64,000 nucleotides of DNA from the NCBI RefSeq assembly GCF_002368295.1, contig NZ_AP018248.1, forward strand, positions 5,721,298 to 5,785,297, read 5' to 3'. A program made the translations under genes and the position numbers. The notes below the pieces were generated by a model. It did no database searches. It was not told where the DNA came from and worked only from the letters and a program-made list of their open reading frames with translations. The DNA comes from Tolypothrix tenuis PCC 7101 (lineage in GTDB: Bacteria > Cyanobacteriota > Cyanobacteriia > Cyanobacteriales > Nostocaceae). Below are positions 6,715 through 15,738 of this stretch, in pieces (within the stretch, counting starts at the first letter, position 1; each line of letters opens with the position of its first letter).

Positions 6715-9700
6715 ATGGCTAATACACCATTCGATACAACTCAACCCGCTCAAGTGAAGGGTTTGGGTGGTTATACTGTTAACCCCATCTTTACTGTTGG
6801 TGAAACCATAGATGGTTATACTCCACCAGGAATTCTCGATGGTGCAGGTGCTTATAAACTCAATGACAGCACCGTTCGAGTACTGGTTAACCACGAAGTA
6901 GCTAACAATGTGGGCTATGCTTATACCCTCAAAAGTGGCGCTTCTTTACCGGGCGCACGCATTAGCTATTTTGATATTGATAAGCGCACTCTGCAAATAG
7001 TGGATTCTGGTTTAGCTTTTGACACAATTTACAACCGTGCAGGGAAAGTTGTAGAGAAGGCTGCTGACTTAGAATTTGCAGGTCTTAACCGCTTTTGTTC
7101 CGCACAATTGGTAGAAGCGAATCAGTTTGGCGCTGGTTTGGGATTTAGCGATCGCATTTATTTTACTGGCGAAGAAACTGATGGTGGTACCCAGTTTGCC
7201 CTAGATACTGCTACTAATAAACTCTGGGCTGTACCTTGGATGGGTCGGGCGGCTTGGGAAAATGTCACCGAGCTGAACACAGGCCGCACTGATAAGGTAG
7301 CTTTATTAGTTGGTGACGATCGCGGCCCGGCTCCCTTAATTCTGTATGTTGGCGATAAGAATGCTAAGGGTGACGGTAGTTTCTTGGATCGCAATGGACT
7401 AGCTCAAGGTAAGCTTTACGTTTGGGTAGCTGATGATCCCGCAGATGCTTCTGACCCCATTGAAGCAGATGCAAGAGACTTTCAAGGTAGCGGAAAAAGT
7501 CGCGCTGGTAAGTTTGTGGAGATTGACTACTACCGCCCCGACTTAGCAAATACCGCCAAAGATGGTGCAGATGCAGATACCAGCATCCAGAATGAACTGG
7601 GTTATGATGCTCAAGGTTTTGCTACCCAAGCACAACAAGATGCACTGGCTAAGGAAGTCAAAGCTTTCTTATTCTCTCGTCCAGAAGATGTGTCCACTAA
7701 CCCGGCTGATGGTACTCAAGCTGTATTGGCTTCTACTGGTCGTACTGGTTTATTTAATGATGCTGATACTTGGGGTACAACCTACAAAATTGATGTTGAT
7801 TTTGGTAGCAACCAAATCACAGCTAAAATCGACATCCTCTATGACGGAAATGATGCAGGTAACAAAGATTTCGGTTTGCGTAGCCCCGACAACCTAGATT
7901 GGGCTGATAATGGCAAAATCTATATTCAAGAAGACCGCGCCATTGGTGCAGACTTATTTGGTGCAACTTCAAAACAAGAAGCCTCCATCTGGCGTATCGA
8001 CCCCGCAGCTACTAACCCAGCCGCAACTGCAACTCGCGTCGCACAAATTGATCGTACTGCTGTACCCTCCGGTCAAACCGACTCTAGCCCCACAGATCTG
8101 GGTAACTGGGAATCTTCTGGTATCCTTGATGTTTCTGCACTGTTTGACTACGATCCCGGTGAACTACTACTTTTTGATGTGCAAGCGCACAGCCTTCGGG
8201 ATGGTGCAATTATTAATGTTCCTGGTGTCGATACCAATAAAAATGGCAAGATTGAGCGTGAAGATAACCTGGTAGAAGGCGGTCAGCTAGCTTTCTTAAT
8301 TGCTCCTAATGCTGTTCCCAAAGTTGAGTTAGTTGGGTTTGCTTCTCTCCCTGCTGATACCTTTGCTGAAGGCCCGGCTTCTGGTAAGGGAATTTCTGCC
8401 AATGGGAGAACCGGGCCTTTCTCTGGACAGCCAGTACAAGGTTTGAGTGGCGTACAATTCGCTAACAATAACTCTTTTTACTTCCTTTCAGATAATGGTT
8501 ACGGTGCAAAAGATAACAGTGCAGATTTTCTGCTACGTATCCAACGTCTAGACCCGAATTTTAAGGGAGCCGAAAATGGCGATGGTAGCGTCAAGGTTTT
8601 AGACTTCATCCAACTTTCCGACCCAGATAAAAAGGTTCCTTTCAAAATTACTAATGAAGGAACTACAGAAAGATTGCTAACTGGTGCAGACTTTGATGTT
8701 GAGTCATTGATTGTTGATCAAGATGGTAGCTTCTGGATTGGAGATGAGTTTGGCCCCTACCTGCTACATTTTGATAGCACTGGTAAGTTGTTAGAAGCTC
8801 CCATTGCGACACCTGACGAATTCAAAACTCTAGATGGTAAAGCACCGAAAGTTCTAGGCCATAGAGGTGCAAGCGGTTTCCGTCCAGAGCATACCCTGGA
8901 GTCATATAAACTAGCTATTGAGCAAGGCGCTGATTTTATTGAGCCTGACTTAGTAGTGACTAAAGATGGTGTGTTAATTGCTCGTCATGAACCTGCTTTA
9001 GCAATTTTGAATGCTGATGGCACCTTAAATACCAGCAATACCACCACCAATGTAGCTGAGATTGCCAAATTTAGCGATCGCAAGAAAACAGTCACCCTGG
9101 ATGGAACCAAAATTACAGGTTGGTTTGCTGAAGATTTCACCTTAGCGGAAATCAAAGAATTAAAAGCAATTGAGCGTCTATCTTTCCGCGATCAATCCTA
9201 CAACGGTCAATTTGAGATTCCTACCTTAAAGGAAATCATTGACCTTGTTAAGGATGTGGAAGCTAAAACTGGTAAAAAGATTGGCATTTATCCAGAAACC
9301 AAACATCCAACTTACACTGCCAAAGAAGCTACCTATGTAGGGACTGATACCAAAATTAACCGGAATTTTGGTCAGATACTCATCGATACTTTGAAGGCAA
9401 ATAACTTTACTGATCCTAACCGCATTTTCATTCAGTCTTTTGAAGTTGGCAACCTCAAAGAACTGCATGATGTCATCATGCCTAAAGCTGGGGTAGATAT
9501 CCCACTTGTACAGCTACTTGATGCTAGTGACATTGATATCAACGGTAAATTGATTGAAAGTCAGCCTTATGACTTGAAAGTCAGTGGCGACAAACGCACA
9601 TACGGCGATTTGCGAACCCCCGAAGGCTTGGCGGAAATAGCTAAATATGCTGATGGTATTGGCCCCTGGAAACGCATGATTGTCAGCGTCAAAGGTACTG

Positions 9701-11415
9701 ATGCTAATGGTGATGGCAAAGCTGATGATGTCAACAAAGATGGCGTAGTTAATGATGCTGACAAAACAACTTTACCACCTACAACCTTAGTACAAGACGC
9801 TCATAAAGCGGGGTTACAAGTTCACCCTTACACCTTCCGCAATGAAAGTCAGTATCTAGCAGCAGATTACAAAGGTAATCCGGAACTAGAGTTTCAACAG
9901 TTCATTCAACTAGGTGTAGATGCCTTCTTTACCGACTTCCCAATCACAGGGGATAAGGTTAGAGACAAACTCAGCGACCCACAGAATAATTTAGTTCGTT
10001 CTCCCCAAAACCCCGATGTACTTTCTGGTAAAGCTTTTGCCAACTTAGGCGGCTCTAAAGGCTTTGAAGGCGGTACAATCAACGCTAGCCAAACAAAGCT
10101 CTATATGCTGTTAGAAGGAACAGTTCAGGGCGATCCAACTGGCGCTTTGCGGATTAACGAATTTGACATTGCTAGCCGTAAGTACACAGGTAAAGAACTC
10201 TACTACAAATTAAATAATCCGGCAAATGCGATCGGGGATTTCGCAGTTATTAATGACAATGAATACCTAGTCATTGAACGGGATAATAATCAAGGAGCCT
10301 CAGCTAAGTTCAAGCGGATCTATAAAGTAGACTTGTCTAAAACTGATGCTAATGGCTATGTCGAAAAAGTAGAAGTTGCAGACCTGTTAAATATCCAAGA
10401 CCCCAACGACCTGAATGGAGATGGTAAAAAAACCTTTGACTTCCCATTCCAAACTATTGAAGATGTCTTAGTGATTGACAAAAATACCATTTTGGTAGCT
10501 AACGACAACAACTATCCCTTCTCTACAGGTCGTCCTGGGAACGATCCCAAAAATCCCATCATTGACAATAACGAAATTCTACTGCTGAAGTTGGATAAGC
10601 CGCTGAATTTGGCTCCTGGTGTAGGTCAGCCAAAAGCTGAAGAAATCAAGTTTGGTTCTAGCAACAGCGATGAGATTACCACCCAACCGAATCAAACCTT
10701 ATTCACAGGTGATGGCGCGGATATTGTCACTGCCAACAAAGATAATAAAATCTTTACTGGAAATGGTGATGACATTGTCTTTACTGGTAGCGACGCTTCT
10801 ATCTCTACTGGAGATGGTGACGACCAGGTTTTTGTCGGTGTCACTGGCCCTGCTAGCAATACTAATGCTAATGGCGGTGCAGGTAACGATGAAATTACAG
10901 TAGTAGAAGCCAAGGGTACTAATAACCTGTTTGGTGCTGCTGGTGCTGATACCCTCAAAGTGGTGGAAGGTTCTAGTCAATTGCTGTTTGGTGGTTCTGG
11001 TAACGACACCATCACCAGTAACGGTAAAAATAACCGCCTCTATGGTGGTTCCGGCGATGACAAACTTTTCTCTAATAGCAATGACACCATAGTTGGTGGC
11101 GATGGTGATGATGTGTTATTTGCTGGTGCTGGTGGTGGTAACCGCTTGACTGGTGGCGCTGGTGCTGATCAATTCTGGATTGCTAATGGTAGTCTCCCTA
11201 CTAGCAAAAATATTGCTACTGACTTTACCCCAGGAGTTGATGTGATTGGATTGGGTGGTATTACACAAGCCAGTAAGTTCAGCGACTTAACCCTATTACA
11301 GCAAGGTAGTGATACTTTGGTGAAAGTAGGCAGTTCAGAGCTAGTTTCACTACTGGGAATTACATCTACTACTCTCACCGCCAGTAACTTTGCTTTTGCT
11401 GCTAGTGTGGTTTAA
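6715..11415 (+). CDS. Giant RTX protein with PhoX-like, esterase-like phytase and GDPD domains
   Basis: From ATG 6715 (GAGG ribosome site) the protein has 1566 residues; an in-frame GTG at 6646 with AGGAG five bases upstream would add 23. Order by residue: a PhoX-like (DUF839) region about 1-430; an esterase-like phytase segment about 540-710; a GDPD domain about 713-1085 (HRGASGFRPEHT, EPDLVVTKDGVL, RHEP, FFTDFP); a second segment of the phytase-like propeller about 1090-1300; and RTX repeats (GGxGxDxxx) about 1312-1500 with the usual C-terminal tail. GDPD is thus inserted inside the phytase-like domain. No signal peptide is seen, so type I secretion is inferred from the RTX tail. It probably releases phosphate from phosphodiesters and phytate-like compounds outside the cell. 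Confidence 0.85.
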   Translation: MANTPFDTTQPAQVKGLGGYTVNPIFTVGETIDGYTPPGILDGAGAYKLNDSTVRVLVNHEVANNVGYAYTLKSGASLPGARISYFDIDKRTLQIVDSGLAFDTIYNRAGKVVEKAADLEFAGLNRFCSAQLVEANQFGAGLGFSDRIYFTGEETDGGTQFALDTATNKLWAVPWMGRAAWENVTELNTGRTDKVALLVGDDRGPAPLILYVGDKNAKGDGSFLDRNGLAQGKLYVWVADDPADASDPIEADARDFQGSGKSRAGKFVEIDYYRPDLANTAKDGADADTSIQNELGYDAQGFATQAQQDALAKEVKAFLFSRPEDVSTNPADGTQAVLASTGRTGLFNDADTWGTTYKIDVDFGSNQITAKIDILYDGNDAGNKDFGLRSPDNLDWADNGKIYIQEDRAIGADLFGATSKQEASIWRIDPAATNPAATATRVAQIDRTAVPSGQTDSSPTDLGNWESSGILDVSALFDYDPGELLLFDVQAHSLRDGAIINVPGVDTNKNGKIEREDNLVEGGQLAFLIAPNAVPKVELVGFASLPADTFAEGPASGKGISANGRTGPFSGQPVQGLSGVQFANNNSFYFLSDNGYGAKDNSADFLLRIQRLDPNFKGAENGDGSVKVLDFIQLSDPDKKVPFKITNEGTTERLLTGADFDVESLIVDQDGSFWIGDEFGPYLLHFDSTGKLLEAPIATPDEFKTLDGKAPKVLGHRGASGFRPEHTLESYKLAIEQGADFIEPDLVVTKDGVLIARHEPALAILNADGTLNTSNTTTNVAEIAKFSDRKKTVTLDGTKITGWFAEDFTLAEIKELKAIERLSFRDQSYNGQFEIPTLKEIIDLVKDVEAKTGKKIGIYPETKHPTYTAKEATYVGTDTKINRNFGQILIDTLKANNFTDPNRIFIQSFEVGNLKELHDVIMPKAGVDIPLVQLLDASDIDINGKLIESQPYDLKVSGDKRTYGDLRTPEGLAEIAKYADGIGPWKRMIVSVKGTDANGDGKADDVNKDGVVNDADKTTLPPTTLVQDAHKAGLQVHPYTFRNESQYLAADYKGNPELEFQQFIQLGVDAFFTDFPITGDKVRDKLSDPQNNLVRSPQNPDVLSGKAFANLGGSKGFEGGTINASQTKLYMLLEGTVQGDPTGALRINEFDIASRKYTGKELYYKLNNPANAIGDFAVINDNEYLVIERDNNQGASAKFKRIYKVDLSKTDANGYVEKVEVADLLNIQDPNDLNGDGKKTFDFPFQTIEDVLVIDKNTILVANDNNYPFSTGRPGNDPKNPIIDNNEILLLKLDKPLNLAPGVGQPKAEEIKFGSSNSDEITTQPNQTLFTGDGADIVTANKDNKIFTGNGDDIVFTGSDASISTGDGDDQVFVGVTGPASNTNANGGAGNDEITVVEAKGTNNLFGAAGADTLKVVEGSSQLLFGGSGNDTITSNGKNNRLYGGSGDDKLFSNSNDTIVGGDGDDVLFAGAGGGNRLTGGAGADQFWIANGSLPTSKNIATDFTPGVDVIGLGGITQASKFSDLTLLQQGSDTLVKVGSSELVSLLGITSTTLTASNFAFAASVV

Positions 11416-11478
11416 TTTGCAAATGCAAATTAGGAGAAAAAATTAATTAGCAGTTATCTCAGATGTAATTCTTTTTCA

Positions 11479-11515
11479 GGCGAGGGAATACTACTTCCTC
11501 GCCATTTTCTATTTT
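11479..11515 (+). terminator. Rho-independent terminator of the RTX phytase/GDPD gene
   Basis: Arms GGCGAGG (11479-11485) and CCTCGCC (11497-11503) are followed by a T-rich tail. The hairpin begins 64 bases after the stop codon. A nearly identical hairpin follows the next RTX gene, so the terminator was duplicated with the C-terminal coding region. Confidence 0.8.
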
Positions 11516-11554
11516 ATTAATCTCGTCTTCAAAAAACTTCAAGAAATTGTTAAC

Positions 11555-11583
11555 GTTAACTTGTTGATAACCTTTCTTAAACT
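11555..11583 (+). promoter_or_regulatory. Putative PHO box in the gap before the RTX phosphodiesterase
   Basis: GTTAACTT (7 of 8 to YTTAAYYT), three bases, GATAACCT (6 of 8), two bases, CTTAAACT (7 of 8). It lies 507 bases upstream of the next start codon, far for a promoter element, but a related block lies at 15054-15072 ahead of the third RTX gene. The rest of the gap 11584-12089 shows no gene or hairpin I can support. Confidence 0.35.
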
Positions 11584-12089
11584 TTGAGCTATTATTTTTG
11601 GTATTTAGTAACCAAAATTACACCATATTATTTGTACACATTAATTTAGGAGATTCCAGAAAAATCATATTCCAAATTTATTAAAGGATGTGCATTTTAC
11701 CATGTCCGGGAATATGTGCTGTGCAGCTTCATTCACCAAATGGATGATTTCTGGAAAAGCCTTGAATGTGGATTGAAAGCATTTTGTCGCCAATTACTAC
11801 TTAAGTCTGGCTATCTAGTCAAAAAGTTGAAATTTGACATCGGGAGTTAGGAGTAATTAATAACTTAGTCCTATCAAGTTGTGTTACTAAAATTCTGAAC
11901 AAACAGGGATATAAAAGTCAAAAATCTGCATTTATATCTGGCTATTACCCTAATTTGATGGAAAAATACACACAAAATATTGCTAGCTGATGTTAGCAAT
12001 TAAATTTACTATGACACCTCACTAGGACTATAGTTAGCTACCCAATCTCCTGATGAATTGCAAAAACAAATACTTAAGGAGTATTAGGC

Positions 12090-14774
12090 ATGGCTGATAC
12101 AAACAGCAACGGTAGAAATGTCATCATTTTTGTTGCTGATGGTTTACGAAATGGTTCTGTAAACCCTACTGATACACCAACTTTATATAGCATCCGTCAG
12201 CAGGGAGTTAATTTTACTAACAGTCATTCCCTATTCCCTACATTTACAACTCCGAATGCTTCTGCGATCGCAACTGGACATTACCTCGGTGATACAGGCG
12301 ATTTCAGCAACACTGTTTACACGGGCTTTCCTGCGGAGAACGCTAATGGTAGCGTGACTCCATTTATTGAAAATAACGCAGTTCTGGGGGATATAGACGA
12401 AAAGTTTCCTGGTAACAACTTCCTTGATGAAGAGTCGCTGTTAGCATACGCAAGGGCGCAAGGCTTTAATACCGCCGCCATTGGGAAGTTGGGGCCTGTT
12501 GCGATCCAAGATGTTACCCAAGTTAACCGTGAAGGTGGGACGAAGGGAAATATTCCCATTCCGCAAACAGTAATTATTGACGATCGCACTGGTGCAGCAG
12601 CTAGTACCACCACAGGTTCACCTCAAGCTGTCCCCCTCAATCCAGATATAGCTGCGCGGTTGACTGCGGCTGGTTTACCAACTACAACGCCTGGTAGAGG
12701 TGCTAATGGTAGTTCTGGTAATTACACCACTCCTGGAACTACGGTTGCGAATGTCACTCAACAACAGTTCTTCATTGATGCTACTACTAAAGCCGTTCTA
12801 CCCAAATTCCAGCAAGATGGTAAACCATTTGCCTTAGTTTACTGGTCAAGAGACCCTGATGGTACTCAACATAATGAGGGTGATAGCTTAAATAGCTTAA
12901 CTCCAGGTATCAATGGCCCAACTGCTAAAGCGGGAGTCAAGAATGCTGATGCTAACTTAAAGCAACTGCTGGATTACCTCAAGAGTACGGGTTTGGATCA
13001 GACTACAGATGTCTTTATTACTTCCGACCACGGTTTTTCTACTATCAGCAGACAGCTAATTGATAACGAAGGTACAAAAACCAATAGCTATGCTGCTACT
13101 CTCACTTACTCTGATGTTAATCCCGGATTTCTACCTGTTGGTTTTGTAGCGATTGATTTAGCCCATGACCTAGGACTACCTTTATATGATCCGGATAAAA
13201 ATACAATCACGCCTCTAGACATCAATAATGTGCAGTATGCTGCTATTGATGCCACAAAAGGTCAACATCCTACATCTGGGAATGGTGTGATTGGTGGAAG
13301 TGGTAAGGTGACAAATGGCAAGATTGATCCAAACACAAAGTTAGTTGTAGCTGCTAATGGTGGGTCAGACTTGATCTATCTCCCGAATGGTGATGTAGCA
13401 ACAGCCAAGCAGATAGTTGATTTACTCTCCCAAAAAGACTACATTAGCGGGATTTTTGTAGATGATGCTTTGGGAAATATTCCTGGTGCATTACCATTAA
13501 GTACTATTGGCTTAAAAGGAGATGCGAAAACGCCGACTCCTGCGATCGTCATCAATTTCAAAACCTTCAGTACAGATCCGAATAATCCCAATAATCCGCA
13601 AGCGCAAGTGGAGATTGCAGATACAACTTTACAGCAAGGACAAGGGATGCATGGCAGTTTTGGTCGTGGTGATACTTTCAATAATATGGAAGCGATCGGC
13701 CCTGACTTCAAAGCTGGTTATGTAGACTCTACGCCTGTGAGTAATGCTGATGTTGCACCCACACTAGCAAAAATTTTGGGGTTGAATATTCCTAGCAGTG
13801 GAGATTTGAAAGGACGCGTAATTACTGAAGCATTGGTAGGCGGGCCTGAAACAGTTGTCTCTACTAAAGGAACTTTAATTTCTGACGCTGCTGCTAACGG
13901 TCAAACAACAATCCTCAATTATCAAACTGTAGGTAATACTCAGTACTTTACAGCCGCAGGATTTAGCGATCGCACTGTGGGACTCCAGGGACTACCACCA
14001 GATATTCAATTTGGTTCTAGCAACAGCGATAATATCACTGCTAAACCAGGACAAATTTTATTTACAGGTGATGGCGCAGATACGGTAGATTCCACCAAAA
14101 ACAACACAATCATTACTGGGAATGGTGATGATATTGTATTCGCAGGTAGTGATTCTTCTGTATCAACAGGCGATGGTAACGATCAAGTCTTTGTGGGTGT
14201 GACTGGCCCTGCTAGCAACACCAACGCTGATGGTGGTGCTGGTAACGACGAACTCACAATAGTGGAAGCGAACGGTAGCAATAAACTATTTGGTGCTGCT
14301 GGTGCTGATACCCTCAAAGTTGTGGAAGGTTCTGGTCAATTGCTGTTTGGTGGTTCTGGTAACGACACCATCACCAGTAACGGTAAAAATAACCGCCTCT
14401 ATGGTGGTTCCGGCGATGACAAACTCTTTTCCAATAGCAATGACACCATAGTTGGTGGTGATGGCGATGATGTGTTATTTGCTGGTGCTGGCGGTGGTAA
14501 CCGGTTGACTGGTGGCGCTGGTATCGATCAATTCTGGATTGCTAATGGTAGTCTACCTACTAGCAAAAACATTGTTACTGACTTTACCCCAGGAATTGAT
14601 GTCATTGGATTAGGTGGTATTACACAAGCTAGTAAGTTCAGTGACTTGACGCTGTTACAACAAGGTAGTGATACTTTGGTGAAACTAGGAAGCACAGAAT
14701 TAGTTTCTTTACTAGGAACTACAGCAAATACTCTCACAGCAAGTAACTTTGTGTTCGCTGCTAGTGTGGTTTAA
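12090..14774 (+). CDS. RTX-tailed type I phosphodiesterase / alkaline phosphatase-superfamily enzyme
   Basis: This 894-residue protein opens with an alkaline-phosphatase-superfamily domain (residues 1-590). Metal and catalytic residues are visible: D17 in IIFVADG, the likely nucleophile T53 in PTFTTPNASAIATG, DPDGTQH near 253-259, TSDHGFST near 311 and a late HG in GMHGSFGRGD. This fits nucleotide pyrophosphatase/phosphodiesterase relatives, which hydrolyse phosphodiesters. Residues 640-894 are RTX calcium-binding repeats and the type I secretion tail, almost identical to the end of the upstream RTX protein. AAGGAG lies 9 bases before the ATG. No signal peptide. It probably works with its neighbour in extracellular phosphate scavenging. 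Confidence 0.85.
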   Translation: MADTNSNGRNVIIFVADGLRNGSVNPTDTPTLYSIRQQGVNFTNSHSLFPTFTTPNASAIATGHYLGDTGDFSNTVYTGFPAENANGSVTPFIENNAVLGDIDEKFPGNNFLDEESLLAYARAQGFNTAAIGKLGPVAIQDVTQVNREGGTKGNIPIPQTVIIDDRTGAAASTTTGSPQAVPLNPDIAARLTAAGLPTTTPGRGANGSSGNYTTPGTTVANVTQQQFFIDATTKAVLPKFQQDGKPFALVYWSRDPDGTQHNEGDSLNSLTPGINGPTAKAGVKNADANLKQLLDYLKSTGLDQTTDVFITSDHGFSTISRQLIDNEGTKTNSYAATLTYSDVNPGFLPVGFVAIDLAHDLGLPLYDPDKNTITPLDINNVQYAAIDATKGQHPTSGNGVIGGSGKVTNGKIDPNTKLVVAANGGSDLIYLPNGDVATAKQIVDLLSQKDYISGIFVDDALGNIPGALPLSTIGLKGDAKTPTPAIVINFKTFSTDPNNPNNPQAQVEIADTTLQQGQGMHGSFGRGDTFNNMEAIGPDFKAGYVDSTPVSNADVAPTLAKILGLNIPSSGDLKGRVITEALVGGPETVVSTKGTLISDAAANGQTTILNYQTVGNTQYFTAAGFSDRTVGLQGLPPDIQFGSSNSDNITAKPGQILFTGDGADTVDSTKNNTIITGNGDDIVFAGSDSSVSTGDGNDQVFVGVTGPASNTNADGGAGNDELTIVEANGSNKLFGAAGADTLKVVEGSGQLLFGGSGNDTITSNGKNNRLYGGSGDDKLFSNSNDTIVGGDGDDVLFAGAGGGNRLTGGAGIDQFWIANGSLPTSKNIVTDFTPGIDVIGLGGITQASKFSDLTLLQQGSDTLVKLGSTELVSLLGTTANTLTASNFVFAASVV

Positions 14775-14840
14775 TTTGCATCTGCAAATCAAGATAAAAA
14801 ATTAGTTAGAATTTATCTAAGCTGTACTTCTTTTTTCCTG

Positions 14841-14880
14841 GCGAGGGAATACTACTCCCTCGCATTTTCATGTTTTATTA
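14841..14880 (+). terminator. Rho-independent terminator of the RTX phosphodiesterase gene
   Basis: Arms GCGAGGG (14841-14847) and CCCTCGC (14857-14863) with a T-rich tail, 66 bases after the stop codon; a sister copy of the hairpin at 11479. Confidence 0.8.
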
Positions 14881-15738
14881 ACCTTATCTTAATATAAAAA
14901 AATTGAACAAATGTCTATCAATAATTGCTGGATAGAGATGAGAGGTTAAAGAATAATTAACTGGCGCTAATTTTTTAGATAATGTAACAGGTTTATTCTG
15001 TAGATTGAATATCTTTTGAGATTATCGGTTTGTCAAAACTGGAATTTTCTTGGCTTAACTTTTTGATAACCTTGCTGAAAGATTAGATACCCGAATTACC
15101 TCTTGCAGTGATTTGCTGTTTTCTCCTTTGATAACTGGGGATGGTTTTGCGATCGCCTGCAACGGTAAACATCTCAATCAACGTCGGGTAAGGCTGATGT
15201 TGACGTTGTGAGGAGTGCCTATATCATTAATATTGCTATTTGACTATAAAAGCATTTAGATAGAAGTATTAAATGTTATGTCGCTTTTACCGTTGGCTAT
15301 TGATACTTTATACAAAGTAGAAAATACTGAGTTATCTTCATTCCCCCAAGTGACATTCAACCCCCTGGCAGCAAATAACTTTACATTGACAGCTTAAAAT
15401 TTGTTACAAAAAAAATTAATTAAGTTGTAATAATATCACCCAGAAGCGAGGGTATCAGTTTCTCAGCTTTTGGATCGATGAATAATTAAATTTTATGAAT
15501 ACAACACATTACTGAGTCACCCCTCATAAATCCTATCTAGCAACAGCTTTACCTGCAAAATTGCACAATATCCAGCCTAAATTATCAAATTCTCACAGGA
15601 TCTATAATGGAATTTCTAAGTATGCCAATGTATCGTTTTTAGGCGAATTGTAGCGCCTATGTAATGGTCAACATTAGCTAACTAGAGGTGATAAAATAAA
15701 CCTGCTTTCCCAAAATACACCTAAGTAAAAATATAATC
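14881..15738. other. Long leader/intergenic region before the third RTX gene
   Basis: This stretch of about 860 bases has no supported gene. It contains one PHO-box-like block: CTTAACTT (15054-15061, 8 of 8 to YTTAAYYT), three bases, and GATAACCT (15065-15072, 6 of 8). That block resembles 11555-11573. The remainder is AT-rich without clear hairpins. Confidence 0.4.
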
